From: Planctomycetales bacterium
GTDB taxonomy: Bacteria; Planctomycetota; Planctomycetia; Planctomycetales; Planctomycetaceae
Direction: 5' to 3'
Assembly: GCA_028285345.1 (NCBI GenBank)
Contig: JANQPT010000012.1
Location: 186,001-250,000 of the forward strand
Length of the DNA: 64,000 nucleotides
In this document: positions 27,346-37,289 of the stretch, piece by piece
Numbering within the stretch: position 1 is the first letter of the stretch
Layout: every line of letters begins with the position of its first letter
Made by a program: the position numbers and the translations under genes
Notes under the pieces: generated by a model
Databases searched by the model: none
Told to the model about the DNA's origin: nothing
Seen by the model: the letters and a program-made list of their open reading frames with translations, nothing else

Positions 27346-28278
27346 ATGACCGACGCCCACTTCGATCAATTAAATCGCCGACAATTCGCCGGCCTGTTGG
27401 GAGCAGCCGCCGCAGGTTGGGCCGTCTCGCCGTTTGCCACAACCGCTAAGGAACAAGACTTCAAGCTCCGCTACATCGTGGGCTCCTGCATGTACGGCTA
27501 CACCGACGTCGCCGAGATTGTTCCCGAAGTCCGCAAAACGGGCGCGACGGCGATCGACATCTGGCCCAAGAAGCACGGCAATCAGCGCGAGCAACTCGAT
27601 GAGATGGGCGAAGAAAAATTCGCCGAGTTGCTCAAGAAAAACAACGTCACGCTCGGCTGCATCACCCAGTACAAACTCGGCCCGTTCAAGTTGCAGAAAG
27701 AGATGCGGCTGGCTCAACGGTTCGGTTGTCCCACCATGGTCACCGGCGGCAGCGGTCCCAAAGGGTTAAAGGGGAAAGAACTCAAAGCCGCCGTCGGCGA
27801 CTTCATCGAAAAGATGAAACCGCATCTCGCCGTCGCGGAGGAGACCGGCGTCACGATCGCTATTGAAAATCATGGCAACAACCTGATCGATTCCCCCGAT
27901 TCACTCAAATATCTCGCGGAGTTGCGGCCGAACAAACATCTCGGCATCGCCCTGGCTCCCTATCACCTTCCGCAGGATGAAAAGCTGCTCGCCGATTTGA
28001 TCAAAACCGTCGGCAACAGCATCGCCATGTTCTACGCCTGGCAGCACGGCATGGGCTGCATGAAAAAGCTGCCCAAAGAACAGGAACTGCTGCAAATGCC
28101 CGGCCGCGGCGACTTGGACTTCGCCCCGCTGCTGGCGGCACTCAAGACGATCAACTACCGCGGCTGGACCGAGATCTTCATGCACCCGGTCCCGCGGGGG
28201 ATTCCGATTCTGGAGACGACCTCACAGGTCACCGCCGAAATCAACCGCTCGCGCGACTACTTGACGAAACTGCTTTAA
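27346..28278 (+). CDS. Sugar phosphate isomerase/epimerase-like TIM-barrel protein, Tat-exported
   Basis: This is a 310-aa protein of the xylose-isomerase-like (AP endonuclease 2 type) TIM-barrel family. The N-terminus holds a Tat-type signal, NRRQFAGLLGAAAAG, with a cleavage region near residue 35. The barrel pattern follows: GATAIDIWPKKHG, PTMVTGGSGPKG, VTIAIENHGNNL, HLGIALAPYHLP and GWTEIFMHP, where E and H residues at strand ends are usual metal ligands. Planctomycetes have many exported members whose substrates are unknown. It starts 20 bases after the PhyH gene, with AAAGGAGC upstream, and its stop TAA shares the A with the ATG of the cytochrome gene (TAATG), so the genes are translationally coupled. 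Confidence 0.83.
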   Translation: MTDAHFDQLNRRQFAGLLGAAAAGWAVSPFATTAKEQDFKLRYIVGSCMYGYTDVAEIVPEVRKTGATAIDIWPKKHGNQREQLDEMGEEKFAELLKKNNVTLGCITQYKLGPFKLQKEMRLAQRFGCPTMVTGGSGPKGLKGKELKAAVGDFIEKMKPHLAVAEETGVTIAIENHGNNLIDSPDSLKYLAELRPNKHLGIALAPYHLPQDEKLLADLIKTVGNSIAMFYAWQHGMGCMKKLPKEQELLQMPGRGDLDFAPLLAALKTINYRGWTEIFMHPVPRGIPILETTSQVTAEINRSRDYLTKLL

Positions 28279-30716
28279 TGACGCACTTGCCTCGATTGAC
28301 CTCTTTGAAATTGATTGCGCCCGCGTTGTCGGTTTGCGCCCTCATGATTGGACAAATCGCGCACGCGGCAAAGCCGACCGCACCGTTTGTGGCGGGGTTT
28401 GACCGTTTCGGCAGCCACGGCGAAATCTCTCCGCAGACAGCCGGCCAATTGTTGCTAACCGAGCTAAGCTGCACCGCCTGCCACCGCACGAATCAACCGC
28501 AGTTAGAGCCCAAACGAGGACCGAACCTCGATGGCGCTGCGACACGTCTCACGAGCGACTGGATCGAGAAGTTCTTGTCGGCACCCCACTCGGTCAAACC
28601 GGGGACAACCATGCCGGATCTGTTGGCCGGCTTGCCCCAAGGCGAGCGCAAATCGGCGGCGTCCGCACTCACCGCGTTTCTTGGCACACTCCGCAAACCG
28701 TTCCCCACCATTAAAGCAGGCGGCGTGAATCCTGTTCCCTTCGAATTCTGGACCAAAGGCAATCCGCAGCATGGCCGGCAGCTCTATCATCAAATCGGCT
28801 GCATCGCCTGCCATGATCCGGACCCAGAGTATGAAGTCGCGGCAATTAAGCCGTCGCCGTTTGACGAACTTCTGAACCAGCTCGATGCGGAAGACCTAAA
28901 GGAAATGGGCCTCACGGGCGCCGCCCGGCGCGTCAACTCCGTGCCGCACGGCGACCTCAATGATAAATACACGGTCAAGTCGCTGACCTTCTTCTTGCTC
29001 AATCCCGCCGCCGTCCGTCCCGGTGGCCGCATGCCAAACCTGAAACTCGGCGCGGTCGAAGCGGCTGATCTCGCCGCCTACCTGTTACGTAACCAAACTC
29101 CGCAAAAAAATTCGCCGTCACAAGCGGCAAGCAGACAGCTCGTCGAACAGGGGCGGCGGCTGTTCACTGAATTGCGGTGCGCCCAGTGCCATTCCGTCCA
29201 CGGAATCAAGGCCAACAAACCGGCGCGGCCGTTGAGTGAGCTTACCGCAAGCGCGAATGGAAGTTGTTTGTCCAATCCGCGACCGAGTGAGCCGCACTAC
29301 GATCTCGACAAACCACAGATTTCCGCGCTGCAGGCGGCCCTCAAGGAATTCGCAAAGCCGGAAGGTTCTGACATCGCGGCCAATCTCCAATTACACATGC
29401 TCAAGCTCAATTGCTACGCCTGCCACGAACGGGACAAACTGGGCGGCGTGGGTCGGTTTCGCAAACCCTATTTTGAAACCCGCGGACATGTCGACATCGG
29501 CGACGAAGGACGACTAGCACCCCCGCTCACCGGCGTCGGGAAAAAGCTGAATGCCGGTTGGCTGGGCAAGGTCTTCAAAGGCGATGGCGAAGTCCGGCCG
29601 TTCATGCATCTCCGCATGCCCAAGTACCCGCCCCCGTTGGTCAAAGACCTCCCGGCACAGCTTGCCCAAGCCGATGGACTCACGAAGCGCTCCGAGAAAG
29701 CCGTCTTCGGCGATCGCGCCAAGTTGGCAACAGCGGGCCGCCAATTGCTCAACGTCGGCTGCGTCGAATGCCATCAAGTGCGCGGCGAGAGTCTGCCCGG
29801 CACGGTCGGCATCGATCTCAAAGGGGTCACCGAGCGCGTGCATCCGCAATGGTTCCACGACTTCCTGCTCAATCCCGCTGAATTAAAGACGCGGACACGG
29901 ATGCCGACCTTTTTCCCCGGCGGCAAAAGCCAGAATCAAGACGTACTGCACGGCGACACCGACCGGCAAATCGCCGCGCTCTGGACGTACCTTCGCGAAA
30001 TCGACAAGCAACCGCTGCCGGAGAAAATCGAGCAGGCCCGGGCCCAGGACTACGAACTGCGCCCGAAAGAGCGCCCGATCGTGCTGCGGACGTTTATGAA
30101 ACGCGCCGGGACGCACGCCATCGCAATTGGATTTCCACAACAGGTCCACTTGGCCTTTGACGCCGAAAAAGTCCGCTGGGCAATCGCCTGGCAGGGCCGG
30201 TTCCTCGACGCCCGCGGCACTTGGTTTGAACGTTTCGCGCCGCCCGCTGATCCGTTGGGCGAGCAGCTGATCGTATTGCCAACCGCGGTTCCCTTCGCAA
30301 AGCTCAAGGACGCACAGCAGGCATGGCCCGCCGGCAGCGCGGATCCAATCGGCTACAAGTTCGCCGGTTATCGTCTCGATCCGACCGGCGTGCCGACGTT
30401 GCTTTACCGCTTCGGTGATTTTGATATCGAAGATCGCGTCGACCCCAGCGGCAAACAGACATTTGAGCGGCAATTGAAAATTCGCCGCCAGAACGACAAA
30501 GCCGGCGCGGCGGCAATCTGGTTCATGGCCAATCAAGGCAAGACGCTCAAACAAAACGCAGACAATACAACGGTCAACGACAAAGGACTTGTGGTCCTGC
30601 TGCCGGAATCACTCGCGAAAGACTCTCAACTGCGCAAATCAAAGCAAACGTCCGAATGGATCGTCCCGCTCAACGTCGGCGACGAAACTACGTTCAAGGT
30701 GAAGTATTCATGGTAA
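28278..30716 (+). CDS. Secreted multi-haem cytochrome c protein (five CXXCH)
   Basis: This 812-aa exported protein has five c-type haem motifs: CTACH at 65-69, CIACH near 175, CAQCH near 300, CYACH near 379 and CVECH near 495. Between them are sequences of the GPNLDG/RMPN type that supply distal methionines. The C-terminal 250 residues have no haem site and are beta-rich (LRTFMKRAGTHAIAIGFP onward), probably a separate binding domain. A signal peptide precedes it (about 1-31). Its likely role is to carry electrons from an oxidation in the periplasm. It overlaps the isomerase gene by one base and the propeller gene by seven bases (ATGGTAA), so all are cotranslated, and the downstream propeller is the most likely electron donor. 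Confidence 0.87.
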   Translation: MTHLPRLTSLKLIAPALSVCALMIGQIAHAAKPTAPFVAGFDRFGSHGEISPQTAGQLLLTELSCTACHRTNQPQLEPKRGPNLDGAATRLTSDWIEKFLSAPHSVKPGTTMPDLLAGLPQGERKSAASALTAFLGTLRKPFPTIKAGGVNPVPFEFWTKGNPQHGRQLYHQIGCIACHDPDPEYEVAAIKPSPFDELLNQLDAEDLKEMGLTGAARRVNSVPHGDLNDKYTVKSLTFFLLNPAAVRPGGRMPNLKLGAVEAADLAAYLLRNQTPQKNSPSQAASRQLVEQGRRLFTELRCAQCHSVHGIKANKPARPLSELTASANGSCLSNPRPSEPHYDLDKPQISALQAALKEFAKPEGSDIAANLQLHMLKLNCYACHERDKLGGVGRFRKPYFETRGHVDIGDEGRLAPPLTGVGKKLNAGWLGKVFKGDGEVRPFMHLRMPKYPPPLVKDLPAQLAQADGLTKRSEKAVFGDRAKLATAGRQLLNVGCVECHQVRGESLPGTVGIDLKGVTERVHPQWFHDFLLNPAELKTRTRMPTFFPGGKSQNQDVLHGDTDRQIAALWTYLREIDKQPLPEKIEQARAQDYELRPKERPIVLRTFMKRAGTHAIAIGFPQQVHLAFDAEKVRWAIAWQGRFLDARGTWFERFAPPADPLGEQLIVLPTAVPFAKLKDAQQAWPAGSADPIGYKFAGYRLDPTGVPTLLYRFGDFDIEDRVDPSGKQTFERQLKIRRQNDKAGAAAIWFMANQGKTLKQNADNTTVNDKGLVVLLPESLAKDSQLRKSKQTSEWIVPLNVGDETTFKVKYSW

Positions 30717-32275
30717 CCCGCACGCTGCTCATCACAGCGGCCATTCTGGGCCTCGCACTTGTGCGATTCTCGCTTGCCGGCGAGGAGAACGACTATTATC
30801 GCCTGGAATCGATCGTCACCTCACAGGCCAAGACAAAATCGCGGTCCAAGAACTGGAAACCCGCCCCCGACGGATTAGCACTGGAAGTCAGCGGGATGAC
30901 CGTACTGGACGACCGACGCATCGCCGTCGCCATCCGCAAGGGCGAAGTCTGGATCCTAGACGGCGTCTATCAGAGTCCGCCCGGCAAAATCACCTACAAG
31001 AAATTCGCGTCGGCGCTGCACGAACCGCTCGGCCTGCTGAAAATCGGCGACGCGCTCTACACAGCCCAGCGCAGCGAATTGACAAGGATGCGCGACCTCG
31101 ACAGCGACGGCACGGCCGATGAGTATCTAGCCGTCGCCAAGGGCTGGGGCGTCACCGGTCACTATCACGAATACGCCTACGGCCCCAAACTCGACCACGA
31201 CGGCAATCTGTGGATCACCCTCAACATCGGGCTGGGGCTGAAGGGCAACCATCTCAGGCGGACCATCCGCGATCCAAAGCTCGGTTTTCGCCAGGGCCTT
31301 TGGCGGGGCTGGGGCATGAAGATCACACCGACAGGCGAATTGATTCCCGTTTGCGCGGGCATGCGCTCCCCATGTGGACTCGCCGCCAACGGCGAGGGCG
31401 ATATGTTTTACACCGACCAGCAGGGCAACTGGGTCGCCACGAACACGCTGCACCATATGCGCGAAGGAGCGTTCTTTCACCACGCCGAGGCGCTCGCCTC
31501 GATGAATCAACCCGGTTCACCGATCCGCGACATCAAGTCGGTTCCCAACGGCGTCCCGTTCCCACAGGCCGTCAAGCAAATGCCGCATCTCAAGCCGCCC
31601 GCCGTCTGGTTCCCCTACAAAAAAATGGGGCAATCGACGACCGACATCATGCTCGACGAAAGCGGCGGCAAATTCGGCCCCTTCGCGGGGCAATTCTTCG
31701 TCGGCGAATTCACACAGGCCGCAATGAGCCGCGTCTTCCTGGAAAAGGTCAACGGCGAATACCAGGGCGCATGCTTTCCCTTTCGGTTCGGTTTCGCGTC
31801 AGCGGTATTGCGAATGGCGCAGGGAACCGACGGCAGCATGTTTGTCGGCCTCAGCAATCGCGGCTGGAGCAGCCTGGGAACGTCCTCCTACGGACTGCAG
31901 CGGCTGATCTGGACCGGCCACACTCCGTTTGAAATCAAAGAAATGCGGGCTCAGCCCGACGGCTTTGAACTCGTTTTTACGCAACCGGTCGATCCGCAGA
32001 CCGCCGCCAACCCGAATGCCTACCACATCAACAGCTACACCTATCTCTATCACGCCTCCTACGGCAGCGACGAAATCCAGCGCAAGACCTTGCCCATCAC
32101 CGGAGCAACAGTCTCGGGCGACGGCCTGAGCGTCCGTTTGAAGGTCGACGGACTTCGCGAATTGTTCGTTCACGAGTTGTCCGCCGACGGCGTCCGCAAC
32201 CAGGCCGGCGAATCGCTGCTGCACCGGCACGCCTATTACACGCTGAATCGGATACCGGGTAAGCCGCAGCCGTAG
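30710..32275 (+). CDS. Secreted beta-propeller of the soluble sugar/membrane-bound dehydrogenase type
   Basis: This 521-aa protein has a signal peptide (LLITAAILGLALVRFSLAG) followed by a six-bladed propeller resembling the glucose/sorbosone dehydrogenase and PVC membrane-bound dehydrogenase group. Seen are LDSDGTADEY, LDHDGNLWITLN, LWRGWGMKITPTGEL, ANGEGDMFYTDQQGNW and GTDGSMFVGLSNRGW, which are the usual blade-end turns. The C-terminal about 110 residues form a strand-rich Ig-like domain (FELVFTQPVDPQTAANP). The start ATG 30710 overlaps the cytochrome gene end, showing coupling; the upstream frame at 30656 lies inside it. It probably oxidises a sugar or alcohol and passes electrons to the cytochrome, though I cannot name the substrate or prove PQQ binding. 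Confidence 0.8.
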   Translation: MVTRTLLITAAILGLALVRFSLAGEENDYYRLESIVTSQAKTKSRSKNWKPAPDGLALEVSGMTVLDDRRIAVAIRKGEVWILDGVYQSPPGKITYKKFASALHEPLGLLKIGDALYTAQRSELTRMRDLDSDGTADEYLAVAKGWGVTGHYHEYAYGPKLDHDGNLWITLNIGLGLKGNHLRRTIRDPKLGFRQGLWRGWGMKITPTGELIPVCAGMRSPCGLAANGEGDMFYTDQQGNWVATNTLHHMREGAFFHHAEALASMNQPGSPIRDIKSVPNGVPFPQAVKQMPHLKPPAVWFPYKKMGQSTTDIMLDESGGKFGPFAGQFFVGEFTQAAMSRVFLEKVNGEYQGACFPFRFGFASAVLRMAQGTDGSMFVGLSNRGWSSLGTSSYGLQRLIWTGHTPFEIKEMRAQPDGFELVFTQPVDPQTAANPNAYHINSYTYLYHASYGSDEIQRKTLPITGATVSGDGLSVRLKVDGLRELFVHELSADGVRNQAGESLLHRHAYYTLNRIPGKPQP

Positions 32276-32467
32276 TATTTATTGAACGCTTCGCCGCCAA
32301 AGTTCAAACGGACTCCGTCAATTTCGAAGCGCGTCAACGTGAGCACGTTCGGTGATATGCTGGTTTCAATCGGAATCACCAGCGACTACGATAGGAAGTT
32401 TCCGCGACCCAACGAGCCTCGATTCTAATTGCACGAATCTCGACACCCACAAACTGAGTCGTCAATT

Positions 32468-34018
32468 GTGTTCGCTGCACCTGCAAACCGTCACTCACTA
32501 ATCGCACTCACAGTGCTGATTGCACTATTGTTACCGGGGTGCGGAGACGGCGCTGACGTTGATCAGGCGGAGCAATCCGACATCACTTTCAATGCGGAGC
32601 CAAATCCTCAACCCGGTCCGACCGGGCTGCTCACGAGAAGCAACACGGCCGGTCTGCAAGGGCCGACGACCCCCGTGAGTTTGGCGCCGCACGAGCCATA
32701 CGTTGCAGGGGGATCGCCGGAGACCGCGCGCGAGGGCGAAGATTGGCCGCAGTTCCTGGGCCCCAGCGGCACTGGCGTCTCCGGTGAAACCGGGTTGATG
32801 GACGTCTGGCCGGCGGGAGGACCGCCGGTCCTGTGGAAAAAGCGGATCGGCGGTGGCTATTCCGCTCCCTCAATCCTGGGAAATCAATTGGTGCTCCTTC
32901 ACCGCCGCGGCGAGGAGGACCTCGTCGAGTGCTTAGCTGCTGATACGGGTGAGCGGATCTGGATCAGGTCGTTCCCCACGCACTATCAAGATCGCTACGG
33001 CGCCGCCGAAGGGCCGCGTTGCACTCCCCTGCTCACCCCCGAGCGACTATACACAATGCACGCGAACGGCCGGCTGAGCTGCCTGAGCATGAAAGATGGC
33101 GAAGTCATCTGGATGTGGAATTCCAACAAAGAATTCAAAGTCCCGCCCGGTTTTTTTGGCGCCGGCAGCACTCCAATCTTGGACGGATACTTATTAATCG
33201 TGATGATCGGAGGCCATCCCCGATCGGGTGTCGTCGCATTCAACGCGCACACCGGTGAGGTCGTCTGGGAAAACGTCGGCACCGAAGATTGGGATATGAA
33301 GGGCAAACCCGGACGACGGGACAAAGAACTCGCCAGCTATTCGTCGCTCGCGATCCACGAAATTCACGGCCGGCGTCACCTGCTGGCCCTCATGCGTCCG
33401 GGACTGATATCTCTCGATCCGCAATCCGGCCAGATCAACTTCAGTTACTACTTCCGCTCTCGGCTCCGGCACTCAGTCAACGCCGCCGTGCCGGTTGTGG
33501 TGGACGATCAGATCTTCCTCTCCGCCGAATACGGAGTCGGCTCGGTCCTGCTCCGCGTGAACGAAGATGGCCGGTCGGTGAACGAAGTCTGGAAGAATGA
33601 CGAGGTCTTGCGGACTCACTTCTCGACCCCCATTTATCTCGACGGGCACCTCTATGCCTTTCACGGATATCACCAGATCCCCGAATCAATGCGCTGTCTC
33701 GAACTGGCGACCGGTCAACTGAAATGGAAGGCCGAGTCCGCGCCGGGCGAAACGCGGCAGCACCATCGCGGCTCGGCGGTGCTGGCGGATGGGAAGTTCA
33801 TCGTCCTCGATGAACGCGGAACACTGTCACTCGTCGCCGCAACACCGGAAAAGTTTGAGGAGATCAGCTATGCCGAGTACCCCGAGTTGAATTATCCCTG
33901 CTGGACGGCCCCGGTACTGTCCCGCAAACGCCTGTACATCCGCTGCGAAGACCAGGACAAGCAGCGCCGCCAGTACCACCTGCTCTGCCTTGACCTAGCC
34001 GCAGACTCGTCGGAATGA
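32468..34018 (+). CDS. PQQ-like beta-propeller lipoprotein
   Basis: This product has a lipoprotein signal with lipobox L-L-P-G-C followed by GDGADVDQAEQ, so it is anchored to a membrane facing the periplasm. With GTG 32468 as start the cysteine is residue 25; a TTG at 32429 would give a 37-residue pre-sequence, which is longer than usual, and neither start has a clear ribosome site. After a Pro/Gly-rich linker the propeller begins with DWPQFLGPSGTG, and blades end in W motifs such as VLWKKRIGG, RIWIRSF, VIWMWNS, VVWENVG and LKWKAES. It is the same family as the genes at 25176 and 41171. It ends 58 bases before a convergent gene. Function unknown beyond the fold. Confidence 0.8.
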   Translation: MFAAPANRHSLIALTVLIALLLPGCGDGADVDQAEQSDITFNAEPNPQPGPTGLLTRSNTAGLQGPTTPVSLAPHEPYVAGGSPETAREGEDWPQFLGPSGTGVSGETGLMDVWPAGGPPVLWKKRIGGGYSAPSILGNQLVLLHRRGEEDLVECLAADTGERIWIRSFPTHYQDRYGAAEGPRCTPLLTPERLYTMHANGRLSCLSMKDGEVIWMWNSNKEFKVPPGFFGAGSTPILDGYLLIVMIGGHPRSGVVAFNAHTGEVVWENVGTEDWDMKGKPGRRDKELASYSSLAIHEIHGRRHLLALMRPGLISLDPQSGQINFSYYFRSRLRHSVNAAVPVVVDDQIFLSAEYGVGSVLLRVNEDGRSVNEVWKNDEVLRTHFSTPIYLDGHLYAFHGYHQIPESMRCLELATGQLKWKAESAPGETRQHHRGSAVLADGKFIVLDERGTLSLVAATPEKFEEISYAEYPELNYPCWTAPVLSRKRLYIRCEDQDKQRRQYHLLCLDLAADSSE

Positions 34019-34076
34019 CGCTCGCCTTAAAGAATTCGTGATGCCCACTCTTTAACGCGGGATAAAATCGTCGCAA

Positions 34077-35891
34077 TCACTGCAGTTCGAGAGTACGGGG
34101 CGACTTATGTGCTTCAACTCGCACTCGAATCCCTTCGTCGTCGTTTGACTCCGCCTGTAACGTGACATACCAATCATCAATTCCTCTGGTTGTGCGACGT
34201 GGTTCCTTCAAGTTGCGGCTGACGCGTGTCGAGCTTCGACCATTCTCTGAAGCCAACACTTCCGTCAAGTCGTACGTCGATGACGATCCATTGTGCCAAC
34301 GGCGATGCAGCGTAACTGCCGCAATTACCCAGCCGCCGGTGGCTTTGTGAAAGAAAAACGCCGCCGTCTCTCCGACTCCGACCTCCCGTTCCAGTGGAAC
34401 GCCACCAGGCGGCAGGATTGGAATTTCAAGACGGCTCAACACGGCGATGTCAGGTCTTTGCAGGTCGTTGACTTTCAAGCTCAGAAGATTCGCAAGACGC
34501 TCGATTTCATCGTCGTTCGCGCTGCTGTTGTTGGACACGAGATTCAGCAGCGAACCGGCTCGCAGGGCCTGCTCAGCTTTCGAGTTGTCTTTCCTCGATA
34601 CGTAGTGGTCGGCCAATGCGATCCACGCTGACGTTGTGCGCGGCGCGTGCATCTCGACCATTTCAAAAAGTCGCTGCTCTTGGTCGGGGCTAGTGTATCG
34701 TTTAAGTTTTAACAGCAGGTCGAAGTCCGGCTTCGCGCCGCCCAAGAGTCCCTCGACCGCATCGTAATACTCCTCCATCTTCATCGCGTCGTGGTAGCGG
34801 ACATACAAGTCGATTGGTTCCTTCGGTTGAGGACTTGCACGCATGCCGGGATTGGTAAACGCCACCAAAACCAGATTGTCTTTGGTCAGCCGCATATAGG
34901 CGTAGCCCGAGTCATTGATGGCGTCCAACTCTCCCTCCCAGCCGCGTTCCAGCAATTCTGCGTGGATTGACGCCAACGCCGCGTTGATAAACTCCGTGCC
35001 AGTGATCCGCCAGAACGTTTCATTGTGAAATCCCAAACCGTGCTGTGATGTCATCCGCTCGGCGCCGTATTCGTCGACAAAATCAAATTCGGGCGTCGGC
35101 CGCCACTGGGGGTAGAACCCGGCCGGGAGTGCCGGCAGCAGCTCGTGCTCTTCACGAAGCGATTTCAATTTGTCCGTCACCTGTTTGGCGAGCGCGCCGC
35201 CGATATCTTTGCCCTGCAATTTGTACTTTGCCGCTGAAGATTCCACGCCGCGCATTGTCGAGTGATGTGTCAATTCGATGTCCGCGTTCATGCGGACAAT
35301 TGGGGGCGCCGCCGATGTGACGTACGATGTAGTCGTATGGCTGAATGAACGTCCTAAAGACCCTACGATCGACGCATCAACCTTCTGACTCACCCAACCG
35401 GAGACCTCGAGCGACCTGATATCGAGCGTCACGATCAAGTCTGTCGCCTGAGATCCGACCTCCGGGGAATGCCCAAGGGGATAGTACTCCACGCGTTCAA
35501 ACTCCCGATCCTGCGTCAGTTGTTCAAGAAGTTCCCGTCCTGCGCGTTGCATCAGCAGATGATCCGACAAATTAAAAATCGCCAGGGAACGTCCGGCAAA
35601 GAAGGATGGATCGGTGCTGCCGGACGACGATGAGCTGAACGAGTTGTTCTGCGATTGCAGCGTGCCGAAATAAATGTCGAACGTGACGCCAGCTTCGTTG
35701 CGATCCTCAGAGAACGGGGCCAACTCGCCCTGTTCGTTCCGCACGAAAACGACCGGCTGATCGATCGTCTTCGGCGGGAGCAGGTTCCACAGGCACAGAA
35801 GTCCGGCGGCCGCAAGCGATGTGACAATCAATAGTTTGCGGAGAAACCGGCGACCGCGACCATTGCGGACCGGATCGGAGTTTGATGACAT
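34077..35891 (-). CDS. Membrane-anchored protein of unknown function
   Basis: I do not recognise this protein. ATG 35891 is chosen because AGAGG lies seven bases upstream; an upstream in-frame start at 35921 is possible. The 604-aa product has a basic N-tail and one membrane helix (LLIVTSLAAAGLLCLW, about 21-37), then a soluble, mixed alpha/beta region. Visible features are a Ser-rich patch (NSFSSSSSGS) near 86, TDLIVTLDIRSLEVSGWV near 150, a helical TPR-like stretch around 385-450 (TTSAWIALADHYVSRKDNSKAEQALRAG split over the repeat), and a beta-rich C-terminus. It probably faces the periplasm. It is convergent with the lipoprotein gene and followed upstream by the TPM-domain gene on the same strand. 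Confidence 0.6.
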   Translation of the reverse strand: MSSNSDPVRNGRGRRFLRKLLIVTSLAAAGLLCLWNLLPPKTIDQPVVFVRNEQGELAPFSEDRNEAGVTFDIYFGTLQSQNNSFSSSSSGSTDPSFFAGRSLAIFNLSDHLLMQRAGRELLEQLTQDREFERVEYYPLGHSPEVGSQATDLIVTLDIRSLEVSGWVSQKVDASIVGSLGRSFSHTTTSYVTSAAPPIVRMNADIELTHHSTMRGVESSAAKYKLQGKDIGGALAKQVTDKLKSLREEHELLPALPAGFYPQWRPTPEFDFVDEYGAERMTSQHGLGFHNETFWRITGTEFINAALASIHAELLERGWEGELDAINDSGYAYMRLTKDNLVLVAFTNPGMRASPQPKEPIDLYVRYHDAMKMEEYYDAVEGLLGGAKPDFDLLLKLKRYTSPDQEQRLFEMVEMHAPRTTSAWIALADHYVSRKDNSKAEQALRAGSLLNLVSNNSSANDDEIERLANLLSLKVNDLQRPDIAVLSRLEIPILPPGGVPLEREVGVGETAAFFFHKATGGWVIAAVTLHRRWHNGSSSTYDLTEVLASENGRSSTRVSRNLKEPRRTTRGIDDWYVTLQAESNDDEGIRVRVEAHKSPRTLELQ

Positions 35892-36027
35892 GGCGGCGCC
35901 TCTGTCGTGATTGTCTCGCACTCTTGGACCGACGAAGGATCACCCCAGCGGTAGAACGAGCGTCTTGGCCTGAATTATTCTATGGAGAATCTCCAGGAGA
36001 TTACAAATCAGCACTATCGTCGCCACA

Positions 36028-36858
36028 CTACCACGACCCCGTCGCCCCGCCGCTGCTCCCGCCGCCGCCTGAATACCCGCCGCCACCCGAAAACCCGCCG
36101 CCGCCAAGACCGCCGCGTCCGCGAAAGCCGCTGCCGAAATCACCGGTAATAAGGCGCTCGCAGCTATTGGAACTGGTGTCGATACACCACTTCATCCAAC
36201 GCCAGCCCCAGCCCTCCAACCCGTGACGACCCAGCGAATAAAACACTGCAACCGCGAACGCACCAAGACTTCCGCCCACCCAATAGGTCCACATCGACCA
36301 GGGAACTCCCGGCAAGGGCTTGCCCCGGGCCAAACAATCGATCCCCGCGGCGCCGGCGAGAATCCCCTCCGCATATTCTCCGCGCTTGAAGTGGCGAACG
36401 ATGTGATCATCCATAATCTCCCGGGCGACGGCGTCGCTCTCGGCGTCACGCGGAGTGGCAAACTGAATCCGCGCTCGCCGGTTCTCCTTGGCGACCAAAA
36501 ACAGGATCGATTTCCCCCAATCGACTCCCCCCTTCCACCGCGACTTGAATTGCCACTCATGCAACAGATTCCGGCTGAAATCCTCAATCCCCTTCCCCAC
36601 CCCGCCATACGCCGCCATCGCATCGATCGTCACCACAAACAGCGGCGTCTGTTGCTCCCGGTGCAGACGTTCGGCGATCAGTTGGATTCGCTGTTCCTGC
36701 TGCACATCCAACAATCCCGCCGCATCGACCACAAACCGCCCCCGTTCCGGCAGCGGCACGGTCAGTTTCGGATCCGCCACACCAAACCGCTGCGCCAATA
36801 ATTGGTCCCCGGACGCCAACACCACCATGACAAAGACACAGGCATAACGCTTCCGCAT
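36028..36858 (-). CDS. TPM-domain protein with Gly-rich tail
   Basis: TPM domains (DUF477/Psb32 type) are periplasmic or thylakoid-lumen alpha/beta domains. This 276-aa protein has a signal peptide (about 1-22) and then the domain opening VVDAAGLLDVQQEQRIQLIAERL and the core TPLFVVTIDAMAAYG, WGKSILFLVAKENRRARIQF and a helical end HFKRGEYAEGILAGAAGI. One membrane helix follows (WVGGSLGAFAVAVFYSLG). The last 40 residues are Gly/Ser-rich, GFSGGGGYSGGGGSSGG, as in many family members. The start ATG 36858 has GGAGG seven bases upstream; the ORF could begin further upstream but the ribosome site decides. Its role is unknown; some family members act in protein turnover or repair of membrane complexes. 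Confidence 0.8.
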   Translation of the reverse strand: MRKRYACVFVMVVLASGDQLLAQRFGVADPKLTVPLPERGRFVVDAAGLLDVQQEQRIQLIAERLHREQQTPLFVVTIDAMAAYGGVGKGIEDFSRNLLHEWQFKSRWKGGVDWGKSILFLVAKENRRARIQFATPRDAESDAVAREIMDDHIVRHFKRGEYAEGILAGAAGIDCLARGKPLPGVPWSMWTYWVGGSLGAFAVAVFYSLGRHGLEGWGWRWMKWCIDTSSNSCERLITGDFGSGFRGRGGLGGGGFSGGGGYSGGGGSSGGATGSW

Positions 36859-37289
36859 GGCAGACCTCCAAAACGAGTGCGAAGTCAAAGCGGGGATGCA
36901 CGCGAGTCGCATCGCGGGCTCTACCAGCGTTAACGTACGAATCGGCGCTTTGGATCAAAAAATGCCCGCAGCTAGCTAAGAGTCTCCATCGCGCTCAGCA
37001 ACGCGAGAATGCGCCAAGCACTTGCCCTGATCAAGACGAATTGCGAATCGCCGTGTGGAAATCCGGGTCGCACTTGGTGGGTGGCACCGATTCCAATCGG
37101 TGTGCCGCAGGCACAAGAGGCCGCAATTTCAACGATCCCGGCAGTGCAAATCGCTATGCTGGTTTTCGATTGGACTGCAGCATCACCCAAGCTGTGTCTG
37201 CCCCGCAATCACGCCTGTCCCGCTCGAAACACTTAAAGTCCACGAACGTTTGAGATTTCATGGCACATCTTCTCAAACGAATCAAAACC
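36859..37289. other. Intergenic region with a repeat half copy
   Basis: No gene is convincing in these 431 bases. They contain a diverged copy of the inverted-repeat arm found complete at 57972-58128, and otherwise only short unlike-protein frames. Confidence 0.45.
37079..37139. repeat. Half copy of dispersed repeat family A
   Basis: The stretch GTGCCGCAGGCACAAGAGG and its flanks match, in reverse complement, the right arm of the long inverted repeat at 57972-58128. They differ at a few positions and by a three-base gap. The opposite arm is decayed here, so this looks like a solo or degraded element in a planctomycete intergenic region. Confidence 0.7.
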
